Of a DNA stretch of 64,000 nucleotides, positions 18,171 to 25,848 are shown one piece after another (position 1 is the stretch's first letter; every line of letters starts with the position of its first letter). Location of the stretch: positions 372,001 to 436,000 of the forward strand of contig DDTK01000012.1 in the NCBI GenBank assembly GCA_002344065.1. The letters run 5' to 3'. The notes beneath the pieces are model-generated. The model saw only the letters and a list, made by a program, of their open reading frames with translations, did no database searches and had not been told where the DNA came from. Source of the DNA: Flammeovirgaceae bacterium UBA2366 (GTDB taxonomy: Bacteria > Bacteroidota > Bacteroidia > Cytophagales > Cyclobacteriaceae). The position numbers and the translations under genes were made by a program.

Positions 18171-18230
18171 TCGTAACTCATACCTCGCACCTCATACCTC
18201 GTACCTCATACCTCGCACCTCGTACCTCAT
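18171..18230. repeat. low-complexity tandem repeat between trpB and the DUF1684 gene
   Basis: Degenerate units of ACCTCGCACCTCAT / ACCTCGTACCTCAT are repeated about four times and run up to the trpB stop codon. Same character as the repeat-filled gaps at 21861 and 59880. Confidence 0.8.
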
Positions 18231-19411
18231 TAATACTTTCCCCACCTGATATACGTCTCCAAATCCTTATCTCCCCTGCCCGAAACATTGATCACCACAA
18301 CATCATCCGGAGAAAATTCCATCTTCTTTAAAACCGCAACCGCATGTGCTGTTTCAATCGCTGGGATTATTCCTTCTGTGCGGCTCAATTCAATACCGGC
18401 TTTCATCGCTTCATCATCGGTAGCATTTAAAAACTTTACCCGTCCGGTTTCAAATAAATGCGCATGCCACGGGCCAATGCCCGGGTAATCCAAACCTGCT
18501 GAAATGGAATAAGGTTCTACCACCTGACCGTCTTCCGTTTGCATCAGCAAGGTTTTACTTCCGTGCAGTACTCCAGGTTTTCCTAAAAAAGTGGTCGCAG
18601 CCGATTCACCTGAATCAATTCCTAACCCGGCTGCTTCCACACCTATTAACTGAACATGTTCATCGTTTACAAAATGATAAAAAGCTCCGGCTGCGTTGCT
18701 GCCACCGCCAACACAAGCAATCACATAATCCGGATAGGGATTTCCTTCCTGTTTGTAAAGCTGGTTTCTGATCTCTTCACTGATTACGGATTGAAACCGT
18801 GCTACCATATCCGGATAAGGATGTGGCCCTACTACGGAACCAATGATATAATGCGTATCTGTCGGATTGTTGATCCAGTGACGCATAGCCTCATTGGTAG
18901 CATCTTTTAATGTCATGTTGCCGGAAGTTGCCGGAACCACGGTTGTTCCCAGTATACGCATGCGTTCAACATTCGGTCGCTGGCGCTCCATATCAAGCTG
19001 CCCCATGTACACGATACACTCCATGCCCATAAGGGCACAAACTGTCGCGGTTGCAACACCATGCTGACCAGCACCCGTTTCAGCGATGATCTTTTGCTTG
19101 CCCAACTTCTTTGCCAGTAAAATCTGGCCAATGGTATTATTTATTTTATGAGCTCCCGTGTGACATAGGTCCTCACGCTTCAAATAAATCTTTGCCTGGT
19201 AACGTTCCGACAATCGATAGGCATAGAAAAGCGGTGTAGGCCGGCCAACATAATCATGCAACAATTGACTGAATTGATTTTGAAAATCAGCTTCTCCAAT
19301 AATATCAAGGTATCGGGAACGAAGTTCTTCTATATTGGGATAAAGCATTTCCGGAATATAGGCCCCTCCAAAGTTTCCGTAGTAGCCGCGTTCGTCAATG
19401 GTGTAGGTCAT
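18230..19411 (-). CDS. trpB: tryptophan synthase beta subunit
   Basis: 393 residues. PLP enzyme that joins indole to serine. EDLCHTGAHKINN contains the PLP lysine (about residue 89); AETGAGQHG and CVGGGSNA (phosphate-binding loop) are conserved, so it is a standard TrpB1. The start ATG overlaps the trpF stop in ATGA. Its 3' end borders directly on a low-complexity repeat and the inserted DUF1684 gene, separating it from trpA, with which it normally forms an alpha2-beta2 complex. Confidence 0.97.
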   Translation of the reverse strand: MTYTIDERGYYGNFGGAYIPEMLYPNIEELRSRYLDIIGEADFQNQFSQLLHDYVGRPTPLFYAYRLSERYQAKIYLKREDLCHTGAHKINNTIGQILLAKKLGKQKIIAETGAGQHGVATATVCALMGMECIVYMGQLDMERQRPNVERMRILGTTVVPATSGNMTLKDATNEAMRHWINNPTDTHYIIGSVVGPHPYPDMVARFQSVISEEIRNQLYKQEGNPYPDYVIACVGGGSNAAGAFYHFVNDEHVQLIGVEAAGLGIDSGESAATTFLGKPGVLHGSKTLLMQTEDGQVVEPYSISAGLDYPGIGPWHAHLFETGRVKFLNATDDEAMKAGIELSRTEGIIPAIETAHAVAVLKKMEFSPDDVVVINVSGRGDKDLETYIRWGKY

Positions 19412-20058
19412 ATGGTTGTTGGTTGTTCGTTATTCGTTGTTTGCAGATGCACTATAAGCTCTTTGATTTTATCTTTATCCTTTAGACCAGGATGGATTTC
19501 AACCCCACTATTTATATCAAGTCCATACAAGCCCTTGAAGTTTAATCCTGAAAGGCCAGAAATGTTTTCCATGTTTAAGCCACCACTCAAAAAAAACGGA
19601 ATATCATAATTATACCCCGATAATATCTTCCAATCAAATGCTACCCCATTGCCACCAGGCTTGAGTCCTTTCGTGTCAAACAAAAAAATATCTACAACAC
19701 CAACAAAGGGTTTAAGCAAGTTAAAATCGAATTCAGTACTTATCGAAAATACTTTAATAATCTTTACTTGTTTCCTTCGCAACGATTCGCATAAAACTGG
19801 TGATTCATTACCATGAAGTTGCACATGCGATAATCCGTAGCGGATTATCTTGCTAAGGATGTATTCTTCCGGCTGATCAACAAAAACCCCAACTCTATTG
19901 ATTTGCATCGGAAAGTTTGAAGGCAAGACAAAATCTTCGCCCACAAAACGTGGGGATGGTTCATAAAATATAAAGCCCATGTAGTCAGGTTGAAGTGCTG
20001 CTACCTGCTGAATATTTTCAGCATACTTCATTCCACACACCTTGAGCTTCAGTTTCAT
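19408..20058 (-). CDS. trpF: phosphoribosylanthranilate isomerase
   Basis: 216 residues. Amadori rearrangement of phosphoribosylanthranilate in tryptophan synthesis. The start KLKVCGMKY carries the catalytic Cys; VGVFVDQPE, VQLHGNESP and FFLSGGLN are family segments, and the Asp of GLDINSGVE is the expected acid region. It overlaps trpC and trpB by 4 bases each. The last dozen residues (QTTNNEQPTTI) are encoded by a low-complexity AAC/ACAAC-rich stretch resembling the intergenic repeats of this operon and are probably not part of the folded enzyme. Confidence 0.95.
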   Translation of the reverse strand: MKLKLKVCGMKYAENIQQVAALQPDYMGFIFYEPSPRFVGEDFVLPSNFPMQINRVGVFVDQPEEYILSKIIRYGLSHVQLHGNESPVLCESLRRKQVKIIKVFSISTEFDFNLLKPFVGVVDIFLFDTKGLKPGGNGVAFDWKILSGYNYDIPFFLSGGLNMENISGLSGLNFKGLYGLDINSGVEIHPGLKDKDKIKELIVHLQTTNNEQPTTI

Positions 20059-20849
20059 GAATGCACGTCAATACTTTCAATAAACAACCGGCAAGCCTCT
20101 TCGGGAGAGGAATGCTTCATAAAATTTTGCCCCATCAAAAAACCCTGAAAGCCGGCTTTCTTCAACTTAAGCAAGGCTTCTGGTGAATCAATACCACTTT
20201 CAGATATTTTAACAGCAGAAGACGGTATAAGTGGCAATAAATTAATCGAAGTATCCAGTGATACCTCAAAGGTCTTCAGGTTTCGGTTGTTTACACCAAT
20301 AATATCTGCTCCACTGTCTAAATTACTTTCCAATTCATTCGCTTCATGTATTTCTAATAAAACTTCTAATTCAAGTGAATGAGCAAAGTTTGTCAGGTGT
20401 TTGATATCAGCAGGCTTCAAAGCTGCAGCAATCAGAAGAATAACATCTGCCCCCATAGCTTTTGCTTCTATAACCTGGTATTCATCCACCATAAAATCTT
20501 TTCGAAGGATAGGACAATCATTTATTTCACGTGCACGCAACAAATCTTCCTGTGTTCCACCAAAATATTTGTAATCGGTTAATATGGATAGAGCCGTTGC
20601 GCCAGCGCTTACATACCCGGTGGAAATCTTTACAACATCAACATTTGGATGGATAACGCCTTGAGAAGGCGACTTTCTTTTGATTTCTGCTATTATGCCT
20701 GGGATATCTTTGCCTAATAGCCTCTCCTTTAATGAAGCACAAGGCCGCGAAAAGTAAACCGACTTTTCCAAAACTGAAACAGGATATTGTTCTTTAGCCT
20801 GTTCAACTTCTTTGTATTTATCGGCCAGTATTTTATCTAAAATGTTCAT
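20055..20849 (-). CDS. trpC: indole-3-glycerol phosphate synthase
   Basis: 264 residues, full-length single-domain enzyme. Closes the indole ring. IAEIKRKSPSQG (catalytic Lys), LRKDFMVDEYQVIEA, VLLEIHEANELE and GVNNRNLKTFEV with SESGI near the end are all conserved. In many bacteria TrpC and TrpF are fused; here they are separate genes overlapping by 4 bases. The start lies 4 bases after the trpD stop. Confidence 0.97.
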   Translation of the reverse strand: MNILDKILADKYKEVEQAKEQYPVSVLEKSVYFSRPCASLKERLLGKDIPGIIAEIKRKSPSQGVIHPNVDVVKISTGYVSAGATALSILTDYKYFGGTQEDLLRAREINDCPILRKDFMVDEYQVIEAKAMGADVILLIAAALKPADIKHLTNFAHSLELEVLLEIHEANELESNLDSGADIIGVNNRNLKTFEVSLDTSINLLPLIPSSAVKISESGIDSPEALLKLKKAGFQGFLMGQNFMKHSSPEEACRLFIESIDVHS

Positions 20850-20853
20850 GGCC

Positions 20854-21858
20854 TCATTTGTTCAATAGTCTTTTGAATACACCCAAAGCCTTTCCTGACA
20901 GCAACGATTCACGCGCCAACTCTACAGCGGGTAAAAAACCACTTGATTGATTGACGCAATACAACGCCATGGCCGCGTTGGCTACAACCGCTGCATTTTG
21001 TTGTTCCGTTCCCTTACCTTCAAGAATATTCAGGAAAATCGATGCTGATTCCTCCACCGTCTCCCCTCCCCGTATGTCGGCATAGGAAAGTTGAGGCAAT
21101 CCAAGATCATCCGGTGAAGCCAACCGCTCGCCAGTATTTGAAAAAAATTTAAATGGTCCGGTAAGCGAAACTTCATCATAACCATCCAATGCATGAAGGA
21201 TGATGAAATCCTTATCGGAATCCTGATAAAGATACCCATATTGCCGCGCCAGCTCCAGGTTAAACACACCTACCAACTGACGTTTAGGAAAAGTCGGGTT
21301 AACCATCGGACCAAGCATATTAAAAAATGTCTTTACCCCAAGCTCTTTGCGTATGGGTGCCACGTTTTTCATAGCCGGATGAAACAACGGTGCATGCATG
21401 AAGCAGATGTTGGCCCGATCAAGGCTTCGTTTCAGCTCTTCACTATTATTGGTAAACGAATACCCAAAATACTCCAGCACATTGGATGAACCACACGCAG
21501 ATGAAACACCATAGTTACCGTGCTTGGCTACTGGTTGACCTGCCGCTGCAACAACAAACGATGACAGTGTTGATATATTGAATGTATTTTTTCCATCGCC
21601 CCCGGTACCACAAACGTCCATCACCGGTGCATCTACCTTTACCGGAACGCACAACTCCAGCATCGCATCCCGAAAGCCTTCCAACTCCTGAACCGTTATG
21701 TTCCGCATCATATACACCGTCATGAAAGACGACATCTGGCTTGGGTTGTATTTGCCGGATGCCAGTTCCATCAACACCTGACGTGCTTCTTCCTTACTTA
21801 AGGATTGATGATCGATCAACTCACTTAAAACATGCTTCATAACTTCATTCTGATTCAC
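20854..21858 (-). CDS. trpD: anthranilate phosphoribosyltransferase
   Basis: 334 residues. Transfers phosphoribose from PRPP to anthranilate. VCGTGGDGKNTFNIST is the PRPP-binding loop; KHGNYGVSSACGSSNVLE and the second metal-binding DGYDEVSLTG follow. The helical N-terminal domain is intact (SLSKEEARQVLMELASGK). An internal ATG at 21840 is an alternative start. The 63-base gap to trpG is filled by a tandem repeat, unlike the other trp junctions, which overlap or lie within 4 bases. Confidence 0.97.
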   Translation of the reverse strand: MNQNEVMKHVLSELIDHQSLSKEEARQVLMELASGKYNPSQMSSFMTVYMMRNITVQELEGFRDAMLELCVPVKVDAPVMDVCGTGGDGKNTFNISTLSSFVVAAAGQPVAKHGNYGVSSACGSSNVLEYFGYSFTNNSEELKRSLDRANICFMHAPLFHPAMKNVAPIRKELGVKTFFNMLGPMVNPTFPKRQLVGVFNLELARQYGYLYQDSDKDFIILHALDGYDEVSLTGPFKFFSNTGERLASPDDLGLPQLSYADIRGGETVEESASIFLNILEGKGTEQQNAAVVANAAMALYCVNQSSGFLPAVELARESLLSGKALGVFKRLLNK

Positions 21859-21860
21859 TT

Positions 21861-21908
21861 AACAACTAATAACTAACAACTAATAACCAATGACTAACGA
21901 CCAATGAA
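21861..21908. repeat. low-complexity tandem repeat between trpG and trpD
   Basis: Units of AACAACTAATAACT / AACAACTAATAACC are repeated and then decay into AATGACTAACGACCAATGAAC. The array fills most of the only gap between trpG and trpD. Confidence 0.8.
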
Positions 21909-21921
21909 CATATTCCATTAA

Positions 21922-22488
21922 TTAACTCCTCAACCAATTCTCCATCATCCTTGGCCCCTCAGGGGTCATGATGGATTCCGGATGAAATTGCAGTCCTTTA
22001 ACATCATACTTTACATGACGCAATCCCATTACCATACCCTCCTCGTTGGTAGCAGTAACTTTCAGATCAGACGAAACAGATTCCGGGATAACTGCCCAAC
22101 TGTGGTAGTGACAAACCTGGAATGTTTTCGGAAGTTTTTTAAATAGGATTTCATGCTCGTCTACTACCGATGCTGTTGATGTTACACCGTGCAGTACGGT
22201 AGGTATGTTGTAAAGTGTTGCCCCAAAAACTTCGGCTATTCCCTGGTGCCCGAGGCAAATACCTAAGATACTTTTTGAAGATGCGTATTCGTTAATAACA
22301 GATTTCATTATTCCAGCCTCATCGGGAATACCCGGACCGGGTGAAAGCAAAATCTTATCGTACCGCTTAACGTCTTCCAATGAAATTTTATCATTACGAA
22401 ATACATCATAATCATATTTTAATGCACGGATGATGTGCACCAGGTTGTAGGTAAACGAATCGTAATTATCGAGAATGAGAACTTTCAT
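21922..22488 (-). CDS. trpG: anthranilate synthase component II (glutamine amidotransferase)
   Basis: 188 residues, class I amidotransferase that feeds ammonia from glutamine to TrpE. The nucleophile is in ILGICLGHQGIAE, and the catalytic His-Glu pair in KGLQFHPESIMT. The N-terminal ILDNYDSFTYNLV is typical. No fusion to TrpD or TrpE. Start 3 bases after the trpE stop, so translation is probably coupled. The same subunit could also serve para-aminobenzoate synthesis if no separate PabA exists; this cannot be judged here. Confidence 0.97.
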   Translation of the reverse strand: MKVLILDNYDSFTYNLVHIIRALKYDYDVFRNDKISLEDVKRYDKILLSPGPGIPDEAGIMKSVINEYASSKSILGICLGHQGIAEVFGATLYNIPTVLHGVTSTASVVDEHEILFKKLPKTFQVCHYHSWAVIPESVSSDLKVTATNEEGMVMGLRHVKYDVKGLQFHPESIMTPEGPRMMENWLRS

Positions 22489-22491
22489 AGA

Positions 22492-23895
22492 CTATAATGT
22501 TTCGGCCATCACTACCGCTTTGCGCAGCGCGGCCAGTTTGTTGTTTACTTCCTGCAACTCACTTTTCGGGTCAGACTTGGAAACAATACCCGCTCCTGCC
22601 TGATAGGTCAATTGATTATTCTTGCTTAAAAAAGTTCGGATCATAATGGCATGATTAAAATCACCATTAAAACCAAGGAAACCAATCGCTCCGCCATAAA
22701 AGCCACGATTGATATTCTCGTACTTATCAATTAAAGTCAGGGCTTTGTGCTTAGGTGCACCTGACAATGTACCGGCAGGAAAAGTTGAAGCAGCCATTTT
22801 TACTGTTTCAGATTGGTTGTCCAGCTTTCCTTTTACTTCAGAAACCAGGTGAATAACATGAGAATAATATTGTATCTCCTTAAATACAGCAACCTTCACA
22901 TCATGCGCATGGCGACTCATGTCATTACGGGCCAGATCAACCAGCATGATATGTTCAGCATTTTCCTTTTCATCCTTCGCCAATTCACTGGCCAGTTCAG
23001 CATCTTTCTGATCATCACCGGTTCTGCGAAAAGTACCGGCTATCGGGAAAATACTGGCCTCATGCTTACTCACCTTAAGCTGCGCTTCAGGTGAAGACCC
23101 AAACAACTTGAAATTCCCATAATCGAAATAAAAAAGATAAGGCGATGGATTGATTGATCGTAATGAACGATACACGTTAAACTCATCACCCTTGAAAGTG
23201 GATGTAAACCTGCGCGACAACACCAATTGAAAAACATCACCCCGGTTACAATGTTCAATTCCCATTTTAACGGAATCCATAAATGCTTCGTCATCCAGGT
23301 TGGATGTCTCACCATTAACAAGCTTAAAACGATAGGTTGAGAAACGATTACTGAAGATCAGCTTTTCCACACGATCAAGCGTTGAGGCCTGATCAGTATC
23401 CCGTAAGGCATGTTCAACCAGGGTGAGTTCATTGGAAAAATGGTCGACTACAATTACGTACCGGTAAAGAGCATAGATAATATCCGGCACCTGGGATTCC
23501 CTTTTGGAAACTTCAATATCCTCAAAATAACGAACGGCATCATACGCCATATAGCCGAATAAACCCATCCCAGGCACACTAATCCCGTCTGACTGATCGA
23601 TATAAAACGAGGAACGAAAATCTTCCAGCGCATTAATCACCTGGTGACGATTTGCAATTTTATCAACATGAAGTTTACCGTCAGGAAATTTAACCTTTAT
23701 CTGATCGCCTTCTACTGCAAAACTCGAAACCGGATCGCAGCAAATCAGCGACAAGCTGTTTTCATGACCGTGATAGTCAGAACTTTCCAATAGTATGCTC
23801 CCCGCAAAAACATCACGCAACTTCAGGTAAATATTTACCGGTGTAAGCGTGTCTGCCAGTAACTTTTTGGAATAAATCTTCAGTTGATGTTTCAT
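22492..23895 (-). CDS. trpE: anthranilate synthase component I
   Basis: 467 residues. Converts chorismate and ammonia to anthranilate. The N-terminal SILLESS carries the LLES tryptophan-binding motif, so feedback inhibition is expected; the chorismate-binding half has SPEAQLKV, IAGTFRRTGD, DEKENAEHIMLVDLARND and TFPAGTLSGAPK. First structural gene of the trp operon. The start ATG is only about 20 bases behind the U-run of a strong attenuator hairpin, so expression should depend on transcription read-through. Confidence 0.97.
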   Translation of the reverse strand: MKHQLKIYSKKLLADTLTPVNIYLKLRDVFAGSILLESSDYHGHENSLSLICCDPVSSFAVEGDQIKVKFPDGKLHVDKIANRHQVINALEDFRSSFYIDQSDGISVPGMGLFGYMAYDAVRYFEDIEVSKRESQVPDIIYALYRYVIVVDHFSNELTLVEHALRDTDQASTLDRVEKLIFSNRFSTYRFKLVNGETSNLDDEAFMDSVKMGIEHCNRGDVFQLVLSRRFTSTFKGDEFNVYRSLRSINPSPYLFYFDYGNFKLFGSSPEAQLKVSKHEASIFPIAGTFRRTGDDQKDAELASELAKDEKENAEHIMLVDLARNDMSRHAHDVKVAVFKEIQYYSHVIHLVSEVKGKLDNQSETVKMAASTFPAGTLSGAPKHKALTLIDKYENINRGFYGGAIGFLGFNGDFNHAIMIRTFLSKNNQLTYQAGAGIVSKSDPKSELQEVNNKLAALRKAVVMAETL

Positions 23896-23914
23896 GGTTA
23901 ATCTAAATCACTAT

Positions 23915-23953
23915 GAAAAGAAAAGGCCCGCTCCGATGAATCGGGGCGGGCCT
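23915..23953 (-). terminator. trp attenuator (intrinsic terminator)
   Basis: On the minus strand AGGCCCGC-CCGAT and ATCGG-GCGGGCCT (23924-23953) form a nearly perfect 14-bp stem with one mismatch and a tiny loop, followed by TTTTCTTTT. The 5' arm contains CCGATTC (minus strand, 23938-23944), which is complementary to GAATCGG in the leader peptide reading frame (23996-24002). The alternative pairing would act as antiterminator. Confidence 0.88.
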
Positions 23954-23977
23954 CTTGTTAGTTATCATTCACTAACA

Positions 23978-24049
23978 CTAAAGCATAATCCTGCACCGAT
24001 TCGAATTGAACCTGTGCCACCACCATGCTGTTGTGTTAAACTTTATCAT
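23978..24049 (-). CDS. trpL: trp operon leader peptide with three consecutive Trp codons
   Basis: A 23-codon reading frame MIKFNTTAWWWHRFNSNRCR-IML too short for usual gene finders. Codons 9-11 are TGG TGG TGG (24017-24025). It starts 3 bases after the stop of the bTHX gene and ends 25 bases before the attenuator hairpin. Tryptophan is the rarest residue, so three in a row directly ahead of a terminator and trpE is the hallmark of ribosome-mediated attenuation: a ribosome stalled at WWW would cover the early leader and leave GAATCGG free to pair with the terminator's 5' arm, allowing read-through; fast translation would cover it and allow termination. Start-codon support is a weak AGG in TAGGAT. 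Confidence 0.87.
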   Translation of the reverse strand: MIKFNTTAWWWHRFNSNRCRIML

Positions 24050-24052
24050 ATC

Positions 24053-24235
24053 CTATTCAGCCTTTTTACGAGCTGTTTTTTTAGGTTTAGCAGCCTTTGT
24101 TTCGTCTTTTGACTTACCTACCTTCTTTGAAGCTGCACGTTTTAAACGAGTCTTTAAAGCCTTTTTATTTCTGGAGACTCCGTAAGAGCCTTTCCAACGC
24201 TTTCCCTTTTTTGATTTCTTATCTCCTTTTCCCAT
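24053..24235 (-). CDS. 30S ribosomal protein bTHX
   Basis: 60 residues, extremely basic. The N-terminal MGKGDKKSKKGKRWKGSYG matches the bTHX family (the small Thx protein first seen in Thermus 30S subunits; Bacteroidota homologues share GKGDKK...GKxWKGSYGxxR). The core is about 30 residues; the remaining half is a Lys/Ala-rich tail (KKTARKKAE), longer than in Thermus. It stabilises the top of the 30S head. No terminator separates it from the trp leader 3 bases downstream, so read-through into the attenuator is likely. Confidence 0.85.
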   Translation of the reverse strand: MGKGDKKSKKGKRWKGSYGVSRNKKALKTRLKRAASKKVGKSKDETKAAKPKKTARKKAE

Positions 24236-24260
24236 AGGTTAATTTGTTGAGCAATTATAG

Positions 24261-24294
24261 CAAAGGGTATTTGATTTACAAAATTCGATACAAA
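24261..24294 (-). promoter_or_regulatory. possible promoter of bTHX and the trp leader
   Basis: On the minus strand TTTG (24294-24291), a 21-base spacer, then TACCCTTTG (24269-24261), close to the Bacteroidota consensus TTTG-N19-21-TAnnTTTG with one extra base in the -7 box. About 25 bases before the bTHX start. Confidence 0.4.
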
Positions 24295-24387
24295 CAAATC
24301 AATTTTGAATCCTGATTACCGTAACTTAATGACGGGATAATTGTTTAAAAAAGAGTATCCGTAAAGAGTCAAGAAGTATTAAGTTGG

Positions 24388-24471
24388 CGTCATTGCGAGG
24401 GAGGTACGACCGAAGCAATCTCATGATTTCATGATAAGACTGGGATTGCTTCGCTACCACTCGCAATGACG
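24388..24471. repeat. intergenic palindromic repeat, copy 2
   Basis: CGTCATTGCGAG and CTCGCAATGACG are outer inverted arms, CGAAGCAATC and GATTGCTTCG the inner ones, around an AT-rich centre with its own TCATGA palindromes. Same family as 11838-11942 but without the small extra hairpins in the arms. No gene is present between 24236 and 24527 apart from this. Confidence 0.82.
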
Positions 24472-24527
24472 ACAATTTTAGGATTGGAAGTGGATATTCA
24501 CATTGTTTAATTCTTAAAACACATGAT

Positions 24528-24995
24528 ATGGCAAAAGCTTCCTTATCGTTGATTGATGCAATTCGTAAAACGGCTAAAACCCTTGAGCAAAGTAAGGAGT
24601 ACCAATGGGGACATATGGGCTCCTGCAATTGTGGCTTTCTCGCCCAGCAAGTTACCCAACTCCGCAAGGACGAAATCCACCGGAGGGCCATGGAGCGTTA
24701 TGGCGATTGGAGCGAGCAACTTAATGACTATTGCCCTACCAGCGGACTACCCCTGGATGATGTGATCTCCGAAATGATAGCCTTTGGGTTTGATGCGCAG
24801 GACCTCAAGCACCTGGAAAAATTATCGGATCCTGCTATCCTCAGGTCTTTCCCGTTAGGCCAGCGTGATCTTAAACACAACCTTAAAAAAGATGTAGTAG
24901 CCTATATGTTGGCCTGGGCCAATTTGCTTGAGCAGGAACTCTTAAACAAAATTGAACTCCCCGTCCTGCAGGAAACTTCTAAAGTGGAAGCGTAA
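24528..24995 (+). CDS. conserved protein of unknown function
   Basis: 155 residues, soluble, mostly helical. The notable segment is YQWGHMGSCNCGFLAQQVT with a Cys-x-Cys pair, followed by a charged helical region and DYCPTSGLPLDDVISEM; together these three Cys and nearby His could hold a metal, but this is inference. I recognise it only as the kind of hypothetical protein found in Cytophagales genomes. Its 3' end overlaps the 3' end of the convergent acetyltransferase gene by 17 bases. Confidence 0.75.
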   Translation: MAKASLSLIDAIRKTAKTLEQSKEYQWGHMGSCNCGFLAQQVTQLRKDEIHRRAMERYGDWSEQLNDYCPTSGLPLDDVISEMIAFGFDAQDLKHLEKLSDPAILRSFPLGQRDLKHNLKKDVVAYMLAWANLLEQELLNKIELPVLQETSKVEA

Positions 24996-25521
24996 ACAGG
25001 ATACAGTCTTTGGGTACATTCCCCTGGTTGATAAACCTGAACCAGTTAGGCAGTCGAGCTTCTTCTACAAGTCCGCATTTCTGTAGCACCCGAATAGAAG
25101 CCAGATTTTCAGCATCCACAAACGTACCAATACGGTAAACTTCCGGCAGCACCCGAATGGTTTGTAAGACCTTCAGGCAGGCTTCGGTGGCATATCCTTT
25201 TCCCCATTGGGTAGGACTGATAATATAACCAAACTGGATTTTCCCATTCTCATTGATAACACCAAAACTTCCAACTAACCGATACGAGTCCTTCAGCCGT
25301 ATAGAAAAAGAATAATCCGTTCCATTGAACCATGCCGCCACGGCATACCTCAAAAAAGCCCGGGTATCTTTAACCGATTGGTGCGAAGGCCATGATACAA
25401 ACTTTGTAGCCTCTTCTTTACTCGCATACGTATAAAAAATTTCTTCAGCGTCTTCGTACCTTAGACGCTGCAGGATAAGCCGGGTGGTTTCCAGTGTTTC
25501 GGGGATGGATAACCTTTGCAT
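24979..25521 (-). CDS. GNAT-family N-acetyltransferase, RimJ/RimL type
   Basis: 180 residues from the ATG at 25521. The start LETTRLILQRLRYEDAEEIF and the middle GYIISPTQWGKGYATEACLKVL, containing the Q/R-x-x-G-x-A/G acetyl-CoA loop, are characteristic; the C-terminal NLASIRVLQKCGLVEEARLPN completes the fold. Members acetylate protein N-termini, antibiotics or small amines; the substrate here is not predictable. Upstream in-frame starts at 25545 and 25563 would overlap the divergent small gene and are less likely. Confidence 0.88.
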   Translation of the reverse strand: MQRLSIPETLETTRLILQRLRYEDAEEIFYTYASKEEATKFVSWPSHQSVKDTRAFLRYAVAAWFNGTDYSFSIRLKDSYRLVGSFGVINENGKIQFGYIISPTQWGKGYATEACLKVLQTIRVLPEVYRIGTFVDAENLASIRVLQKCGLVEEARLPNWFRFINQGNVPKDCILFTLPL

Positions 25522-25543
25522 CGTGCTAAACTTAGGCAATTTC

Positions 25544-25786
25544 ATGGCGAAAGGACAAAACATCGTACATCAATATTTCAAAAAGCAGCTTGCTGACGGG
25601 CTGAGAATTTTTGTGAAGGTAAACCCGATAGAATTTACCGGAACAGAAATAACCATCGGATCGTCAGGCGATATGCATGTTCGTGACCTGACTTTTGATG
25701 AACAAATTTTTGATGACCTAAAGGAAGATGGCTTTGACCATTGTAATCCGCTGGAATTTAATCTGTACTTGTCAGGATTAGCGTGA
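25544..25786 (+). CDS. small conserved protein of unknown function
   Basis: 80 residues from the ATG at 25544: acidic, beta-rich, with IFVKVNPIEFTGTEITI, MHVRDLTFDEQIFDDL and the closing NPLEFNLYLSGLA. No signal peptide or membrane segment. The reading frame is open further upstream, but that part lies antisense to the acetyltransferase gene. I recognise no domain; the ordered, non-repetitive composition supports a real protein. Divergent from the acetyltransferase with only 22 bases between starts. Confidence 0.65.
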   Translation: MAKGQNIVHQYFKKQLADGLRIFVKVNPIEFTGTEITIGSSGDMHVRDLTFDEQIFDDLKEDGFDHCNPLEFNLYLSGLA

Positions 25787-25810
25787 ATAGGGTAATTATC
25801 ATCCCGAATC

Positions 25811-25843
25811 TTTGAATCTTGAATCCCTAATCCAGTATATTTG
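25811..25843 (+). promoter_or_regulatory. promoter of the SRP RNA gene
   Basis: TTTG (25811-25814), a 21-base spacer and TATATTTG (25836-25843) match the Bacteroidota consensus TTTG-N19-21-TAnnTTTG exactly. The RNA begins 6 bases after the -7 box, where the start site is expected. Confidence 0.85.
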
Positions 25844-25848
25844 CCACC

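Noticed and set aside
23958..24026. A second small frame in the trp leader (MVVAQVQF...)
   Set aside because: It overlaps the WWW frame in another register, has no Trp codons and runs up to the attenuator; the WWW frame explains the regulation better.
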